From Oikopleura dioica (taxonomy: Eukaryota > Chordata > Appendicularia > Copelata > Oikopleuridae): a stretch of 64,000 bases of DNA. The DNA is taken from assembly GCA_907165135.1 (NCBI GenBank), contig OU015567.1, positions 14,017,001 to 14,081,000 on the forward strand, read 5' to 3'. The notes under the pieces are model-generated. The model was not told the origin of the DNA. It did no database searches and saw nothing but the letters and a program-made list of their open reading frames with translations. The position numbers and the translations under genes were made by a program. This document shows positions 34,372 through 45,662 of this stretch, in pieces. Position 1 is the stretch's first letter. Every line of letters starts with the position of its first letter.

Positions 34372-34690
34372 TTATTTATAGAGATACAGTTGTCGTCTGT
34401 ATTCAGGCATCGAGTCGACAAAATTTCCATCGTCCATATTGTAAGATCGCTCCTAAAAAGCATTGATATTATGACAACAATAATTAAAAAAAGCTCGTCA
34501 AACAAAGCTTACTTGAAAAATATTCTTGGGATATCTGTCCCAAAGTGATCGGAGCATTTTTTCGTGGTTGGTTTGCCAGGCCATCGCCGCTTAAAATTTT
34601 GTTTTTTTTTATAATTATGATTTGTTTTGAAATGAAAGGTAGTCTCTTACAAGCAAAGGAACAGACACAGGCTACAAAAAGAAAACGCAT
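34372..34690 (-). CDS. small secreted peptide precursor
   Basis: Three exons, 34651-34690, 34513-34589 and 34372-34452, join in phase through GT-AG introns of 61 and 60 nt to give 65 residues. The first 15 residues form a signal peptide (MRFLFVACVCSFASA). The rest is a short polar peptide (WQTNHEKMLRSLWDRYP, then EYRRQLYLYK) with a dibasic RR that could be cut by a prohormone convertase. No cysteine remains after signal removal. A minus-strand AATAAA follows near 34340. It could be a neuropeptide or hormone precursor, or a small house or mucus component; no family recognised. Confidence 0.6.
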
Positions 34691-35167
34691 TTTGAACTGA
34701 TCAAAAAGGAAGTTCCATCGGAATAAATACTCGGCAACCAGTGCGCCACCTTTGACATGATGCAGGGCTCACATTCAATAATTAAGGGTAGTCTCCATTT
34801 ATTTGTCGGTGAAGTTGAAGGATGGCAGAGTTAACATCTGTTTTTTCAATCATTCAAGTGGTGATCTATTTTCTCCGGGGAAGTTCAAAGTAACCAAGAA
34901 ATTTGACCTAGATTTTCAGAATTTGCTACCAAAAATGTATCTATCAAAATATCTAATATATGATATCTATTTCAGAAATTAAGCCCCCAAAAGCCGTATG
35001 AAGGGCCTGCCAAAAGCCTTCAAAAATAATGTCCCTCAGATTACTGTTGAATTTGATGATCAATGAGCTTCAAATTTGTGAAAAATGACGCTCTTTTCAA
35101 ATATTAAAAGGTCACGAAATGACTGTCCCCAAAGTCATTCCATCGTGAAAAAGTAATCCAATAAATT
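34691..35167. other. intergenic between divergent genes
   Basis: AT-rich. A solo TTAAGGGTAGTC terminus-like word occurs near 34782. No coding sequence seen. Confidence 0.4.
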
Positions 35168-36780
35168 ATGGGTTGCTCATGGGACGAAAAAGACAGATCA
35201 GAGAAAGTTTTCTGGCTGCAGGATATCTACAGTCTTCCAATTTACATGCCTGATGAAGGACCGCCAAAGTTTCTCAGGATGCATTTTTTATGCTGGAACG
35301 AAGTTATTGGATATTTTTCATCACTTCTAATGCTCATTTTGATCATAACTTCTTACTGCATTAGTCCGTGGTTTACAGTAGAAATCAATTGCGAAGATGA
35401 TACGCCAATGGAAAGGTAGGGAAAAAATCACTGAAAAAAGAAAATAAGATAAACTTTAGGAAAGCAGTTATTTCCGCTGGTTTATGGGATCGGTGCATAG
35501 AACTCTCGGACAAAATCGACGATACCGGAGCTCATTGCAAAAAATGGGACAGAACATCCCTTCTTGATAACAACTGGACTGACTGGGAGAGAGAAGGCTG
35601 CTACGATAACTTTTTTGTAAGTGCCCTTGAATGACATGGAATTTACACGAGTTTGTCTTAAATTATTTGTTCTGACAAGAAAATTAACGTGTTCTTTTTC
35701 TTTATTCCAGCAAAGCCGCAGTTGGGTTACCACAGAAATGCTCTTTTGTCGCCAAATGTACGGTGCTGGGATCGGTTGCATCGCGCTCGGTTTACTGCTC
35801 GTTTTCATAAAGGAAAATGGCTTTTCATTAGAATTGAACATGATTGATCTTGTCTTTCAAGAAAGCCACTTTAAAGAGCTTCAATAGAAACTCTCTTTGG
35901 AATGCGGCCGCAATGATGCTCTTCGTGGGAAACACCTTTATCCTCTTGCCAAGTGTTACTGTTTTGCTTATTCCGACGCAACAGAAGTTTTCGAGTGACA
36001 TTGCAGTCCTCACTCACGAGGTAATATTAACTCGTGTGGCATTTCTTTGAGCCTTTCAGAAATCAAAACTTGTTGTTGAAAACTTTTCCATCTCTTTTCC
36101 TGCATATTTGGCTTTACTGGGAATTTTGGCCATTTACATCGTCATCTTCACCTCTTTCCTCCGCTTCTACCACTTCCCATATCCCTATACAGAAGAAAAT
36201 AGAAAGAAACTCGACAAAATCATCTCCGAGTACCAAATTCTCGGGACAAAGAAATGGGACGAGTACAATAAACGGCAGAAAAACCGAGAAGAAGATTTGC
36301 TACAAGAACTTGGTTTGTTGCGTATAAGATTAATAACCCTAATTTGTTTCTAAAAAGATGAGCTGAGGCACAGAATCAATCAGAAATCGGAAAGGGCGAG
36401 CGCGATAAAAGAAGATGCCCAAATCGTAATTTGACTGTAGCATCATTTTTCTTGGCTAACAAGCATTCAAGATTGCCCCGACTGATGTTGGGCTCACAAT
36501 TAGCAACAGAACGCAGAAGAATATTGATGAATACAAAACAAGGCGTTCAGGAACGAGTTTATCAAAACTTTTAATTCACAACAAGGGAACAAGCTAAAAC
36601 TCGTCAAGCAACAAATATTATTGCAGAAGTAGACGCCATCAGCGAAAATTCACGCGAAGACTTTTCCTCGATCGGGACGAAATCGCCCATGCCAAGCATT
36701 GGTCGAGTCAGCGGATTCTCAACGCTCGAAGCTGTTTCAGAAATGGACGAGAAAAATGACAACTTTGAAGACTTCAATTG
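35168..36780 (+). CDS. claudin/PMP22-like four-helix membrane protein
   Basis: Start ATG 35168. Exons carry TM1 (YFSSLLMLILIITSYCISPWF), a first extracellular loop with the family mark GLWDRC, then TM2 (MYGAGIGCIALGLLLVFI), TM3 (NAAAMMLFVGNTFILLPSVTVLL) and TM4 (AYLALLGILAIYIVIFTSFL). A long charged cytoplasmic tail follows (ISEYQILGTKKWDEYNKRQ, then DELRHRINQKSE, then an acidic end NDNFEDFN before TGA 36778-36780). W plus GLWxxC places it in the PMP22/EMP/claudin superfamily; the tail is long for a claudin. The TM2-TM3 intron (35842-35887) must be GA-AG to keep frame. The last two exon joins (36430-36620) are uncertain. Confidence 0.7.
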
Positions 36781-36814
36781 ATCTTTTGTAATAAAGTGTT
36801 AATTACAGTTCATT

Positions 36815-38044
36815 TTATTCTCGGTAAATGTCGAAATAGTAGTCGTCATAAGACCTAAATAAATCATGATGTTGCGGGAACAGGAAGTTGTTGGAAGGAT
36901 GTACCTAAGACTGCTTGATGAAATGGTGTGATTATCCGATTCAGCGTCGAGAATCTGACACTCGTCCGAATACGGCCCATCATTGTCAGAATCTCCCTTG
37001 TGCGGGCGATCCATTTGATTGAACTCCAGCATTTCGCCTTCATTCGCTTCTTCCTCTTTGAACATGATTTCAAACCGAGTTTTTAGGCAAAATATAGTCC
37101 ATTATTTCTTGAAATCTGTCCTAGGTCATCTTGCGCTTCATTTGCCTCGGCTCCTTTGTCTACATCCGTGTCTTTTCAAGATTCAACAGAAGCGTTTAGC
37201 TCAAAATCAGTAATAAAAGTTGAACCCGAATTCATTATTTCCAAGCATTGCCACGTCATTTTCAATTTCAGCAACCATCGCATCAATTGCTTCTTCGTCC
37301 TCATCATCGTCGCCGCCGTCATCATCGTCATCCTCAAACTCATTAGCAGCATTCATCTCCACAAAAAGGTCTCCTTCTTGCGTCGCTTCGGCTCCTGAAT
37401 AAATTAAAATTTGATCCCTATCACTAGTGACCTAGTTCTACCTCCTCCGCCGTCAGAATCAGATCCTTCTTCGTCCTCTTCTTCTTCTGCGGCGGCAGCA
37501 GTCAAATGCGCCGCATTTCTTACACTAGCCTTGTCTGAAGCCAGCTTCCCTTTCGACCCAGAATGCAGAGTAGAACCCGCTACGCCAGAAACAGCTCCCG
37601 ATTCCAAGCCAAAGGATCGACCTCTTTTGTAACCTAAAACTCTACTTTCGGGACATGAAATCAAGGAAGACAAACCTATTACCCCGATTGCCTTCTCAAG
37701 TCCTCTATCAACTGTCTTATTACTGATCCTGTCAGCTCTTTTGGAAGATTTTCTTGATAAGTTCAGATTGAAGCTTTTTGCTTTTACTGTCAGGAACAAA
37801 TCGTTAGTAACTTCTCGGTGAGGCGGATAAATCATCGGTTGGAACGGATCCTGCTCAAAATAGAAATAAATAAACGAAAAAGCCTTACTTTTAATAAAGC
37901 TCTGAAAATATTCTTCCTCTTTTTCTTCTCTGGCTTTGGCTTTTTCTCGAAAAAGGGAACGGAGTTGGCCCTTTTCGGGCGAAAGGGAATCGTCCACTTT
38001 CCTCCATAAAAAGAAGCAGTTTTGCCAAACTCCAAAATACTCAT
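36815..38044 (-). CDS. basic-then-acidic nuclear-type protein, unrecognised
   Basis: The minus-strand start is ATG 38044 (MSILEFGKTASFYGGKW). Exons join in phase through a 38-nt intron (GTAAGG...GCAG, about 37860-37900) and a 42-nt intron, then several acidic exons. The N-terminal third is basic (PFFEKKPKPEKKKRKN, LSRKSSKRADR). The middle is Gly/Ser-rich, followed by strongly acidic runs (AEEEEDEEGSDSD, FEDDDDDGGDDDEDEE). The last exon gives SYDDYYFDIYRE before TAA at 36815. The layout of a conserved-looking head and an acidic tail ending in Tyr/Asp is seen in RNA polymerase III or chromatin factors, but I cannot assign it. It is tail to tail with the claudin-like gene, 34 bases apart. Exon ends near 37080-37200 are uncertain. 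Confidence 0.6.
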
Positions 38045-38767
38045 TCCTGCTCTGATCACTCGTACAATTCATGCTGATCTAAGTTCATCCCGCGTGACAG
38101 ATAATTTATAAAGAACAAGCGCCCAAATTAAAGATATTAATCTACTTTGACGGGAAACTTCAATACCGCCCTTTCTACTCCATCAATTGAAACTATCTCA
38201 GGTGGGTTTTGAATTTAATCGGGCAATCTTTCTTTGGCTGTAGCGCAAATTTATAATTGCAAAATGAATAATGCTCCTAAGATTAGTTTGTTCCGAATTG
38301 CCTGCAATAGATCCTTTTTCATTCTAGCGAGTCTCGGCAACCTGTAAAGAAAATCTGAGTCAGGAGCTGAAAGAGCGCGAGGGAAAAGCCGCTTAGCGGC
38401 TTCCCTAAAATTACTTTCCCTTTATACAGATCCTGACTCAGGTTTTGGACTTGTGTTGCCGAGCTCAGCGTTCCACCCTGATTTCAATTAGAAAAACAGA
38501 AAGTTTTAATGGGAAAAAGGGGTCACTTTATTGGAAGTTGAATTGAGGGAAACATGTAGGGTTGAACAACAAAGGCAGAACGAGCAACCATTGCTCTATT
38601 TTCATATTTTTTGAGATTTATTTTCTGGAAGACAGAAATTCCGTGTTCAGTTGCGAGTTCAGATGTGGAGGCTCTTTTTGAGCAAGTTGGTGTCGGAGGA
38701 AGTGGGAATGCTGCTGAAGTGGCTCTTCATTTTTTTGAATTTAGAATTTTCGAAAAAGGGAAAATTG
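38045..38767. other. intergenic with a CCTGAGTCAGG element
   Basis: Upstream region of the acidic gene and 3' region of neurabin. The only structure seen is the element at 38333-38463. A forward open frame over 38611-38910 lies antisense to the neurabin SAM exon and is not a gene. Confidence 0.45.
38333..38463. mobile_element. CCTGAGTCAGG-family MITE, copy 2
   Basis: Inverted ends CTCGGCAAC...CTGAGTCAGG and CCTGACTCAGG...GTTGCCGAG. The interior has the palindrome AGCCGCTTAGCGGCT. Confidence 0.65.
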
Positions 38768-41659
38768 TTAACAGGTGGAGGCGAGTTGACGCAGGGCCGT
38801 GCGGAGCTGAGCGCGTTGGTCTTTTTGGATCCCGAGCTGCTTCAGCATCTACCGAAGAGATATTTTTGAAATCACTTTCCTTCCTACCTTGGAGTCGTTC
38901 TTCTCCCTAATTTTGTCGAGGTACTTTCCGTCGATATTGTGAACTTTAAAAAGTGGAACCAAACTCTCCAGATGATTGTTGTTCAGCCACACAAGAACGT
39001 CTTCGTTCGTCCAAAGCGCCAGGAGACTCTAGCAAAATATTTCAGTTGAGGCTCTTCTTGACGGAGGAAAATAGGGATGATAAATAACCTTATCCTAAGA
39101 TTTCCTACACCTTTGGTCGAGAAGCCGCTCGCGGCTTCGAGCGAAAACTCAGGTAAAACCGCCCTTTCTGCGGCCTTTCTCTCTCGTTTGCTCGAAGCCT
39201 CAAGCGGCTACTTGTTGATGAAACAACAAGATCTACATTAGCAGAATCAATGAATGTACCTATCCTCAATCACTAGAAGTAATTTTCTTATTATATTTGC
39301 TTGAAATATAATAACGACGAACGATAATTATTTTATTATTGACAGTGGACCAAAAATCGCATTGATTTTTGACAAATCAAGTTTGGCTACTTTCGGCAAG
39401 CATTCTCTGCCGAATTTGCTCGAAAAAACTCACATCGTCGACTCTCGATTCTTCCAAATCGTCCAGCGCATCGAGCGTGTTTGATTCTAGCGTCGAGTAA
39501 CAGCTTCTGAAAGGGTTCAATCCGTCTTTAAAAAATAAAATTAAAAAGTAGTGTAGTAGTGGCTACGAAATGGCAGGTGAAGCTGGTTTCTAATTTGAAC
39601 ACAAACAGTACAAATCGATGAATAAAAAATGGACTCGAAATTCGGAGAATGGCAAATGGATGGTGTAGTTGATGATGGGTTAAACAGAAAACTTGGGATA
39701 CCTTGGTTGGCCAAGGGAGCGAGCGTGTGCGAGTTGATCTTCGAGATCTTTTATTCTTTTCAAGGCAGCGTCTAGTTCCGAGCGAATCTGGTTCTTTTCT
39801 TCGTGCAAATGGTCATTTTCTGAGCGAAGGCTTGATATTTCTTCCAAAAGTCTGCTTTGTACATCCTTAAAAATCGTCAAAAACTATCACTAATTCAGGT
39901 TCTCACCCTCATGAGATTAGGGTCATCTTCTCTGTTCACGTCGTAAGTTCCGTTGAGATCTTCTTGATCCGACTCGGAGTCTGTACTTTGTTGCTCGAGC
40001 TGGGCCTCTTGTTCTTGCTCCAGCGTTCTCAAAATTAAATTGCGCACTTCTGACGACTCCTGATCGCGATCTCGCGCCATCAGAAATCTCACATGCTAGA
40101 AAAAAAAACCGTGAGGAAAGAGAAGTTTCGAAAGTTGATCACAATTGACTCTAAAAATTTGGAATAAATCACTAGCAATCATGCTTACTTGATTGGTGCC
40201 TCTTAGCGCGTCAGAAGCGAAGCTGTGCGAAACGCCGACCAAGGAAACCCCATCGACTTCCACAATTTGATCGGCCATTTGAATTCCGACGCGTTCAGCC
40301 GCCTGGCCGGGGAATACTTTTTTGACGTAAATTCCGAGCCGCTCGACGCCGGAATCAGCGCCAATGCCCATTCCGATGATGCTCAAGCCGTAGCCGTTGT
40401 CGTCTTTCTCCAAATCTACTTTAAACTGGTCCATTTTGTCCAGACGCTTTTCGAGCTCATAGACTGCGGACTCGGCTACTGGGTCCAGATCGGGATTGCC
40501 ACGCTCGTAGTCTTCCGGCGTGTGGGTTTCTCCAACGAGAATGTGAGCCTGAATTTTCGATTATGGTAATCGGAGACTCCAACTAGATTGAACTTACTTC
40601 GCTCCAAGTCAGCTTTTTGCGCGTGGGAGGAAAGTCTGTTTCGGTAGGAAGGCCAGAAATGAAATGGTGAGGTAGATTCGGATCTGGCAGTCGACTCATG
40701 TCTGTCCTTCTGATTTGCGAAGTGGCGACCGGAACATTCTCCACGGCAGTAACATCCGACAATGACGACTGCGAGCGCGAGTGGCCTCCGATCGAGTCTG
40801 GAACGTCGCGGGAAAAGGTTGTGTCCAGCTCGTTCACTTCGATGCTCGGACGCGGCGGTTTACGACGCCCGGGCAACTCGGCCTACGTCAAAATCAGTTT
40901 TCAGTTTAATTACGGGGATAAATGTTATTCTGACTTGAAAGAGGAGTTTTAAAGAGACGAGTTATCACCTAGGCAAATTTTGCTTTTCCCGCCAAATCTA
41001 TTAGCCGAAGAAAATCAACAAAGATGGTCATAAATTGAGACTGACACTGGAATGCGTCAACATTAAAGAGTTATCGTTTCTTGATTGCACGAGGCGCCAT
41101 GTTTGCTCTAAGCAGGCAGAAGCGGAAATGTGCTAAAAGAATTCGTAACTCACGGGAATGGTCGGAATCGAGTTGTTGTCCTCGTCCGGCGAATAGCTCG
41201 TTTTAGTTGGCGCACTTCTTCGCGTCTTCCATTTGACAGGTGAGGCGCTTCTGTGAACACGCGCGGAGCCGAAATTTCTTCCACGGCTGACTGGGGTCGA
41301 CATTTGCTCGAAATTCTGAAATATTGAAATGAATAAAAACTTTTCGGAATTCCAACTTCTGAATTTCGCTAAACTTTGCTTCTGAGACTAGTAAGTTACT
41401 CTTCTAAGCTCGGCAACCTGAGTAGAAATCCTGACTCAGGTTTCCAAAGTTAGCTAGTCTGTAATAATTACAGATTACTAATTATTAGTAAAAAGAAAAA
41501 GAAAGCACGAACCTTTATAAGATCATTAATGGACTTGGCCCCAGTTTCTTCGGCCACATCTTCCATGATTCTGTCTTCCCTGCCGAGCGTTGCGGCTGAA
41601 TAAATCGTTGTTCCGTATTCTTCGTCTCCTCGTTCCAGCGCGCGCTGCTTCTCGAACAT
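38768..41659 (-). CDS. neurabin/spinophilin-like PP1 scaffold with PDZ and SAM
   Basis: Scaffold that targets protein phosphatase 1 to actin and synaptic membranes. The minus-strand start is near ATG 41659 (MFEKQRALERGDEEYG). Basic linker exons follow, then the PP1-docking region (TRKKLTWSE, where vertebrates have RKIxF). The linker HTPEDYERGNPDLDPV matches the family, as does the PDZ domain (FKVDLEKDDNGYGLSIIGMG, QMADQIVEVDGVSLVGVS). Then come RFLMARDRDQ and SEVRNLILRTLEQEQ, a coiled coil (SSLRSENDHLHEEKN) and, through a GTGAGT donor, a SAM domain split over two exons (WTNEDVLVWLNNNHLESL and LKQLGIQKDQR). The stop is TAA 38768-38770. SAM makes it neurabin-I-like. The join between the coiled coil (39700) and DGLNPF (39530) is off by one base and unresolved. 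The vertebrate actin-binding N-terminus is not clear. Confidence 0.9.
41404..41455. repeat. CCTGAGTCAGG-family fragment, copy 3
   Basis: Short copy: CTCGGCAACCTGAGTAGAAA then CCTGACTCAGG. It sits in an intron of the neurabin gene. Confidence 0.5.
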
Positions 41660-44198
41660 AAGCTTTGCTGACTACTTCTGGTTTTAAAAAGGATTCAGAA
41701 ACTTGATTAAAAAAATCAACTTCCGCTGCTCTCTCTCTTTTTCTCGCAACTTCTGAAAATGGAGCGGCGAAAAAATAAAACAATCTAAACGCGCCCGTGT
41801 CAATCGTGTTTTACGCGCCAGAATGAAATGAGCAAATAGAATCGGAAAATGAGCAACAGTACTACAAATACAAGCGCAGATTTGATTTCTTTTTCTTTCG
41901 AATTTGCTGTTTGCTAGTTCAATTGAGAATTCTGACTCCTCGATCTGCTGATAAGAGAAAGTACAAATAAGCAATTTTATTATCCCACGCTACGGTAGTT
42001 CAATTCCGGCCACGAAAAAAGTTTCATAAAAGAAAAAGATCTTATTTGAAGGACTGAAGCGTTGGAAAGCTTGCTTGTTTGTGCTTTTTTCTTAACAGTA
42101 GAGCTAAGGCTTGATTCGACTACCCATTTTAGTGGTCGGACTTGGTCGTTTTCGGACCGGTTTTGGTCGTTTTTTTTTATTAAATTCGTCTTAGAAAAAA
42201 GGGGTTCAAAAGAAATCTGCGATTGTTTTTAAGATTCTTAACTGCTACTGATTCTCAATTCTGAAAATAACTCATATTTTCTCTTTGACTTTTTTAAAAC
42301 CGTTGCCTTGAAAGCTGCACGGCCGGACTTTCGTTCAGGGGCGTTTGAATCCAAACTGCGCCGGGTGGCTACCCCTCTCATGAGGTGGGGTCCGTCGCTC
42401 GGAATCTTAACCGATTTTCAATTCTGAAAACAATTGCACCGTTTTAAAAATTGAAATAATTCTCTCGCGCTCTAAAAATTCATAAATAGGAATTGAAAGA
42501 AGGTGAATAATGGTTGAATTAATTAAAAGATATAGTTTTATAGTCCACTGCGTCAGATCCAAGCAGTTTTATGATGGCTTTTTCGTGAATAATTACAAAA
42601 TAAATCAACGAAGAGTTAAGGTCTTCCCTTCCTTAATTTTACGAAATATAATGAATAAATATGGACATCACGAATAACCCTCAATAAATAAAATGAGCGT
42701 AAAATCTTCATCATTGAATTTTTCTCTCTTTTTCGTTGTTGATTTTGAAGAAGTCGAATTGTGAAGAGTACAAATTGGCGGCACTCTAATTCGTTTTAAG
42801 TCTCTCTCTGTGTTTTTCTGAATTCGCGCTCCAAAAAGAGGGGTGCATACAAAGGGAGATTCAAACAAAGCGTGTTCGAAAAAATTTAATTTATGAAGAA
42901 GAATAAAGAATATAAAAGGTGTCTTTGTTGTTTTTTCTCTTTTTGGGGCGCAAGTGGATTTTTTTAATTGGAAAATTATTGAAATCAAGAAAGAGGAAAT
43001 GATCAAAACATAAAGCGTTACCTTCAACTAAAGCTCAAGAAAACCTGAGTCAGGGCCTGAAAAAGCCGCGAAGCTAATTTTTATTCCGAGGAAACCGCGT
43101 GACGGCTTCGTTTTAAAAAAGCCGCTGCGCCCTTTCAGATCCTTACTCAGGTTTTTAACACGAGTTGTGTTACGAAAAATGCTGCCATTTTACTAATTCG
43201 TACTAATAAACAAAAAACTAAAATCGTAAAATTTCAAGAGCTCTAGAAAAGGATCCATGATGTGAACGTTGGGAGACGGAAGTTGGGTGGTTGATAAAGT
43301 CTCTATTTTGGGTTAATTGAAATAACTTGTCCGGTTGATGTCAGTTTCAAAAGTTGGCCGCGGTAGTTGTAAAATATGAAACTGGGGGGAGATCGATAGC
43401 CCTCAAGGCAAATCTACTCGCAGCATAATGCAAAACGCATTAAACATAATATACTACACACACTCTGCCACAACAACAAATATGAATATCACTCCTGCTT
43501 TCCAACTGAAAAGCAATTATTCAACCAAAGAAAAAACCCAATTTTCATCATAAACGGTGACCTTGAAAAAAGAAATCTTCAAAACAAGAAACAAATTCTT
43601 TCTCTGACCAAAAAACTCCTCAACAATGAATGAAAAATGAGTTCCAAAGAAGATTTAAAGGCAGAAGAGCTCAAATCTCCAGAGAGGGAGTACTACTTCA
43701 GTAAATTGAAAAAGCGCTCGTTGACTTTTTCCGCCTCGTTGTCCACCCATCGCCGCTCAACTTGAAAATATTATCAACGCCACAGCCAACTCCAAAACCT
43801 TCATTTTTGACAAGTTGAATATTTTTTATTAATCCAAAGCTTCGCGATGTTTTAGGGTATCATTTCAATTACTTTTCCCTTGAAGCTCATTATTTGGGAG
43901 TTTGGCGAAGCCGCTACGCGACTTCGTTTATAAAAGCCGCTCTGCAGCTTTTTTTTTTATAAAAAATGAAAGTAGATACTATTAACTAAATAAATTAAAA
44001 AGTAAGAATATTTTTGGATTATGGCCAATATTGAAAATACGAAGATTTTATCAAATAAAAATGCAGCGGAAATTGAAGAAGAAACGAGGATGAATACAAT
44101 CAACAATGAGTGTTTTTATTAAAATTGATAATTGAAGTATAGAAATGCAATTACATTTTCGAACTTTCGGGCAGTTGGCAAGTTTACAGCTAAAAGGT
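41660..44198. other. gene-free stretch upstream of neurabin
   Basis: No supportable gene. A long minus-strand open frame at 42668-43027 lacks an ATG start and has intron-like composition. Copy 4 of the CCTGAGTCAGG family lies at 43033-43170, and a related palindromic piece (GAAGCCGCTACGCGACTTC) lies at 43910-43932. Confidence 0.5.
43033..43170. mobile_element. CCTGAGTCAGG-family MITE, copy 4
   Basis: AAAACCTGAGTCAGG on the left and CCTTACTCAGGTTTT on the right enclose AAGCCGC-rich palindromic sequence. Confidence 0.6.
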
Positions 44199-45117
44199 TC
44201 AGTAACTTGTTCTATGATTTGAGATGTTTCGGTGGTCCGATTTGACCAACTTCACTTGCGGCTTCAACATCTCGGCGAAGTGCTTCAGTTCGTGTACTTT
44301 TTTAGGCTTTACTTTCGTTCTTCATTTTTTAGCGAAATTTCAAGTCGAAAGCTTTCCTGGATCTTCAGTTCCAGTGAGCACAGTAACAGAGACCTCGACA
44401 AAATGACTCTTTGTCAATGGAATTCGATTTGCTTCTGCCGATTGTCCTGGCTCCTTCATTTTGTTCAGCTTTGAGAGAGTGATCTTCACTCGCCCTTTTC
44501 GGTAGAGATAGCCCTTGTTGAGAAATTCTGTCTCGGCTCGGAAGCCCAGTTCGGTCAAGAAAGAAGTGACGTTTTCGGAGCATCCGACGGTCACTTGGTT
44601 TCGCATCAGACAAGACTTGGTTGCCGACTAAAATTGGTGTGAATTCTTCTGTATTCTTATAGCCGCTTGCGGCTTTTGGAAAGTATAAGTATAGCCACGG
44701 CTTCTCGATTCTTTCTCTCGAATTGAGTTCTTCAATCACTACTAAAATGCAATTCTTACCTCCACCGCACCGACATATTTCAGTTGCCAGGGCATTTTGC
44801 TCTGTGCCATGGAGCGAGAAACACGAAGAGTGGCCGAACCCCCAGTTGAATTTTCCAGCTTGTAAGTTATTTCGTGATCTACAAAAAAAGTTATTCCGCA
44901 CTCTTGCCTTGTTCTTACCAAGAAAGGGTTCAGCTTCGACATTGTCACAAAGTCCTCTCAGTCGATTTTTTACATCTTCAACGAATTCATCTTTAACCGA
45001 TCCTTGGAGACTGTACTCGGAGAATGTTCCACTCTCACGAGACAGGCCAGATTCTGTCTTGATGCTTGAGACGATCGGATTGTAGCCTATGTCTTCTTCC
45101 AGACCCGGAGCTTTCAT
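44199..45117 (-). CDS. MED18: Mediator complex subunit 18
   Basis: Head-module subunit of Mediator, which links activators to RNA polymerase II. The minus-strand start is ATG 45117. Motifs follow the vertebrate protein in order: YSLQGSVKDEFVEDVKNRLRG, LCDNVEAEPFLDHEITY, LRVSRSMAQSKMPWQLKYVG, MRNQVTVGCSENVTSFLTELGFR, FLNKGYLYRKGRVKI, and at the end LKHFAEMLKPQVKL. Length is about 215 residues, near the usual 208. Introns are GT-AG except one at 44297-44356, which starts GA and ends AG and is fixed by homology on both sides (GTEDP then VHELKHFAE). There is a ~45-residue N-terminal extension before YSLQGSV. It lies downstream of cyclin B3 on the same strand, 546 bases away, too far for a tight operon. 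Confidence 0.92.
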
Positions 45118-45662
45118 TCTAGCGAAAATTCATCATATTTCAGCTAATATTCTAGTATTTTGCAGTATGCTTGTGTACGACAATTTAGGAAGAACCATCG
45201 CATGTTTATCAACAGTTTAGACACCATTTTATTAATAGAAGAGAAGAAATTTTGGATTATGTTTTTTGAGATAGTTTATTGTTGTCAACATTTATATTTT
45301 TCAGATTTTAACTGTGGCAAGAAGCGCTCACCAACAGTCGAAACAAAACTTAAAATTTTGGAATGTGGAATAGGAATTCGTTTTTTGGGGTTTTCGCAAT
45401 TCGCAGAGTTGAAAACGAAATACTTAAAAGTAAGTAATGGTCATTTCGTACTTATATACAGAGAGAAATGGATAAACTGGGCGAGGTACGGAACAAAAGA
45501 AAGAAAAATATAGAAATCGCAAGATTCAGACATTTCAAACAGTGTGGCAGCCGTCGGATGATCTTTCGTAAGTTGGAGTGGTGTTTTTTAAATATCACTT
45601 TGCTGGTTTCGTTGGAGTACTCGATATTGGTATGTACACGAGGAAGATCGTCATTTTCGCAA
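45118..45662. other. spacer between cyclin B3 and MED18
   Basis: A forward open frame covers 45160-45510 but has no family resemblance and no neat start. I treat the stretch as MED18 promoter plus cyclin B3 3' region. Confidence 0.4.

Noticed and set aside
39377..39440. Neurabin ending at QRMLAESSQT without a SAM domain
   Set aside because: A GTGAGT donor after ESRVDD joins in phase to a clear SAM domain in two exons at 38768-39032. The short form could still be an alternative transcript.
42668..43027. 119-codon minus-strand open frame with a hydrophobic start
   Set aside because: It begins at a TTG, the first in-frame ATG is much later, and base composition and the GTAACG donor-like start look like intron or spacer.
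45160..45510. 117-codon forward open frame between MED18 and cyclin B3
   Set aside because: No family resemblance, no clear start context, and it covers promoter/3' sequence of minus-strand genes.
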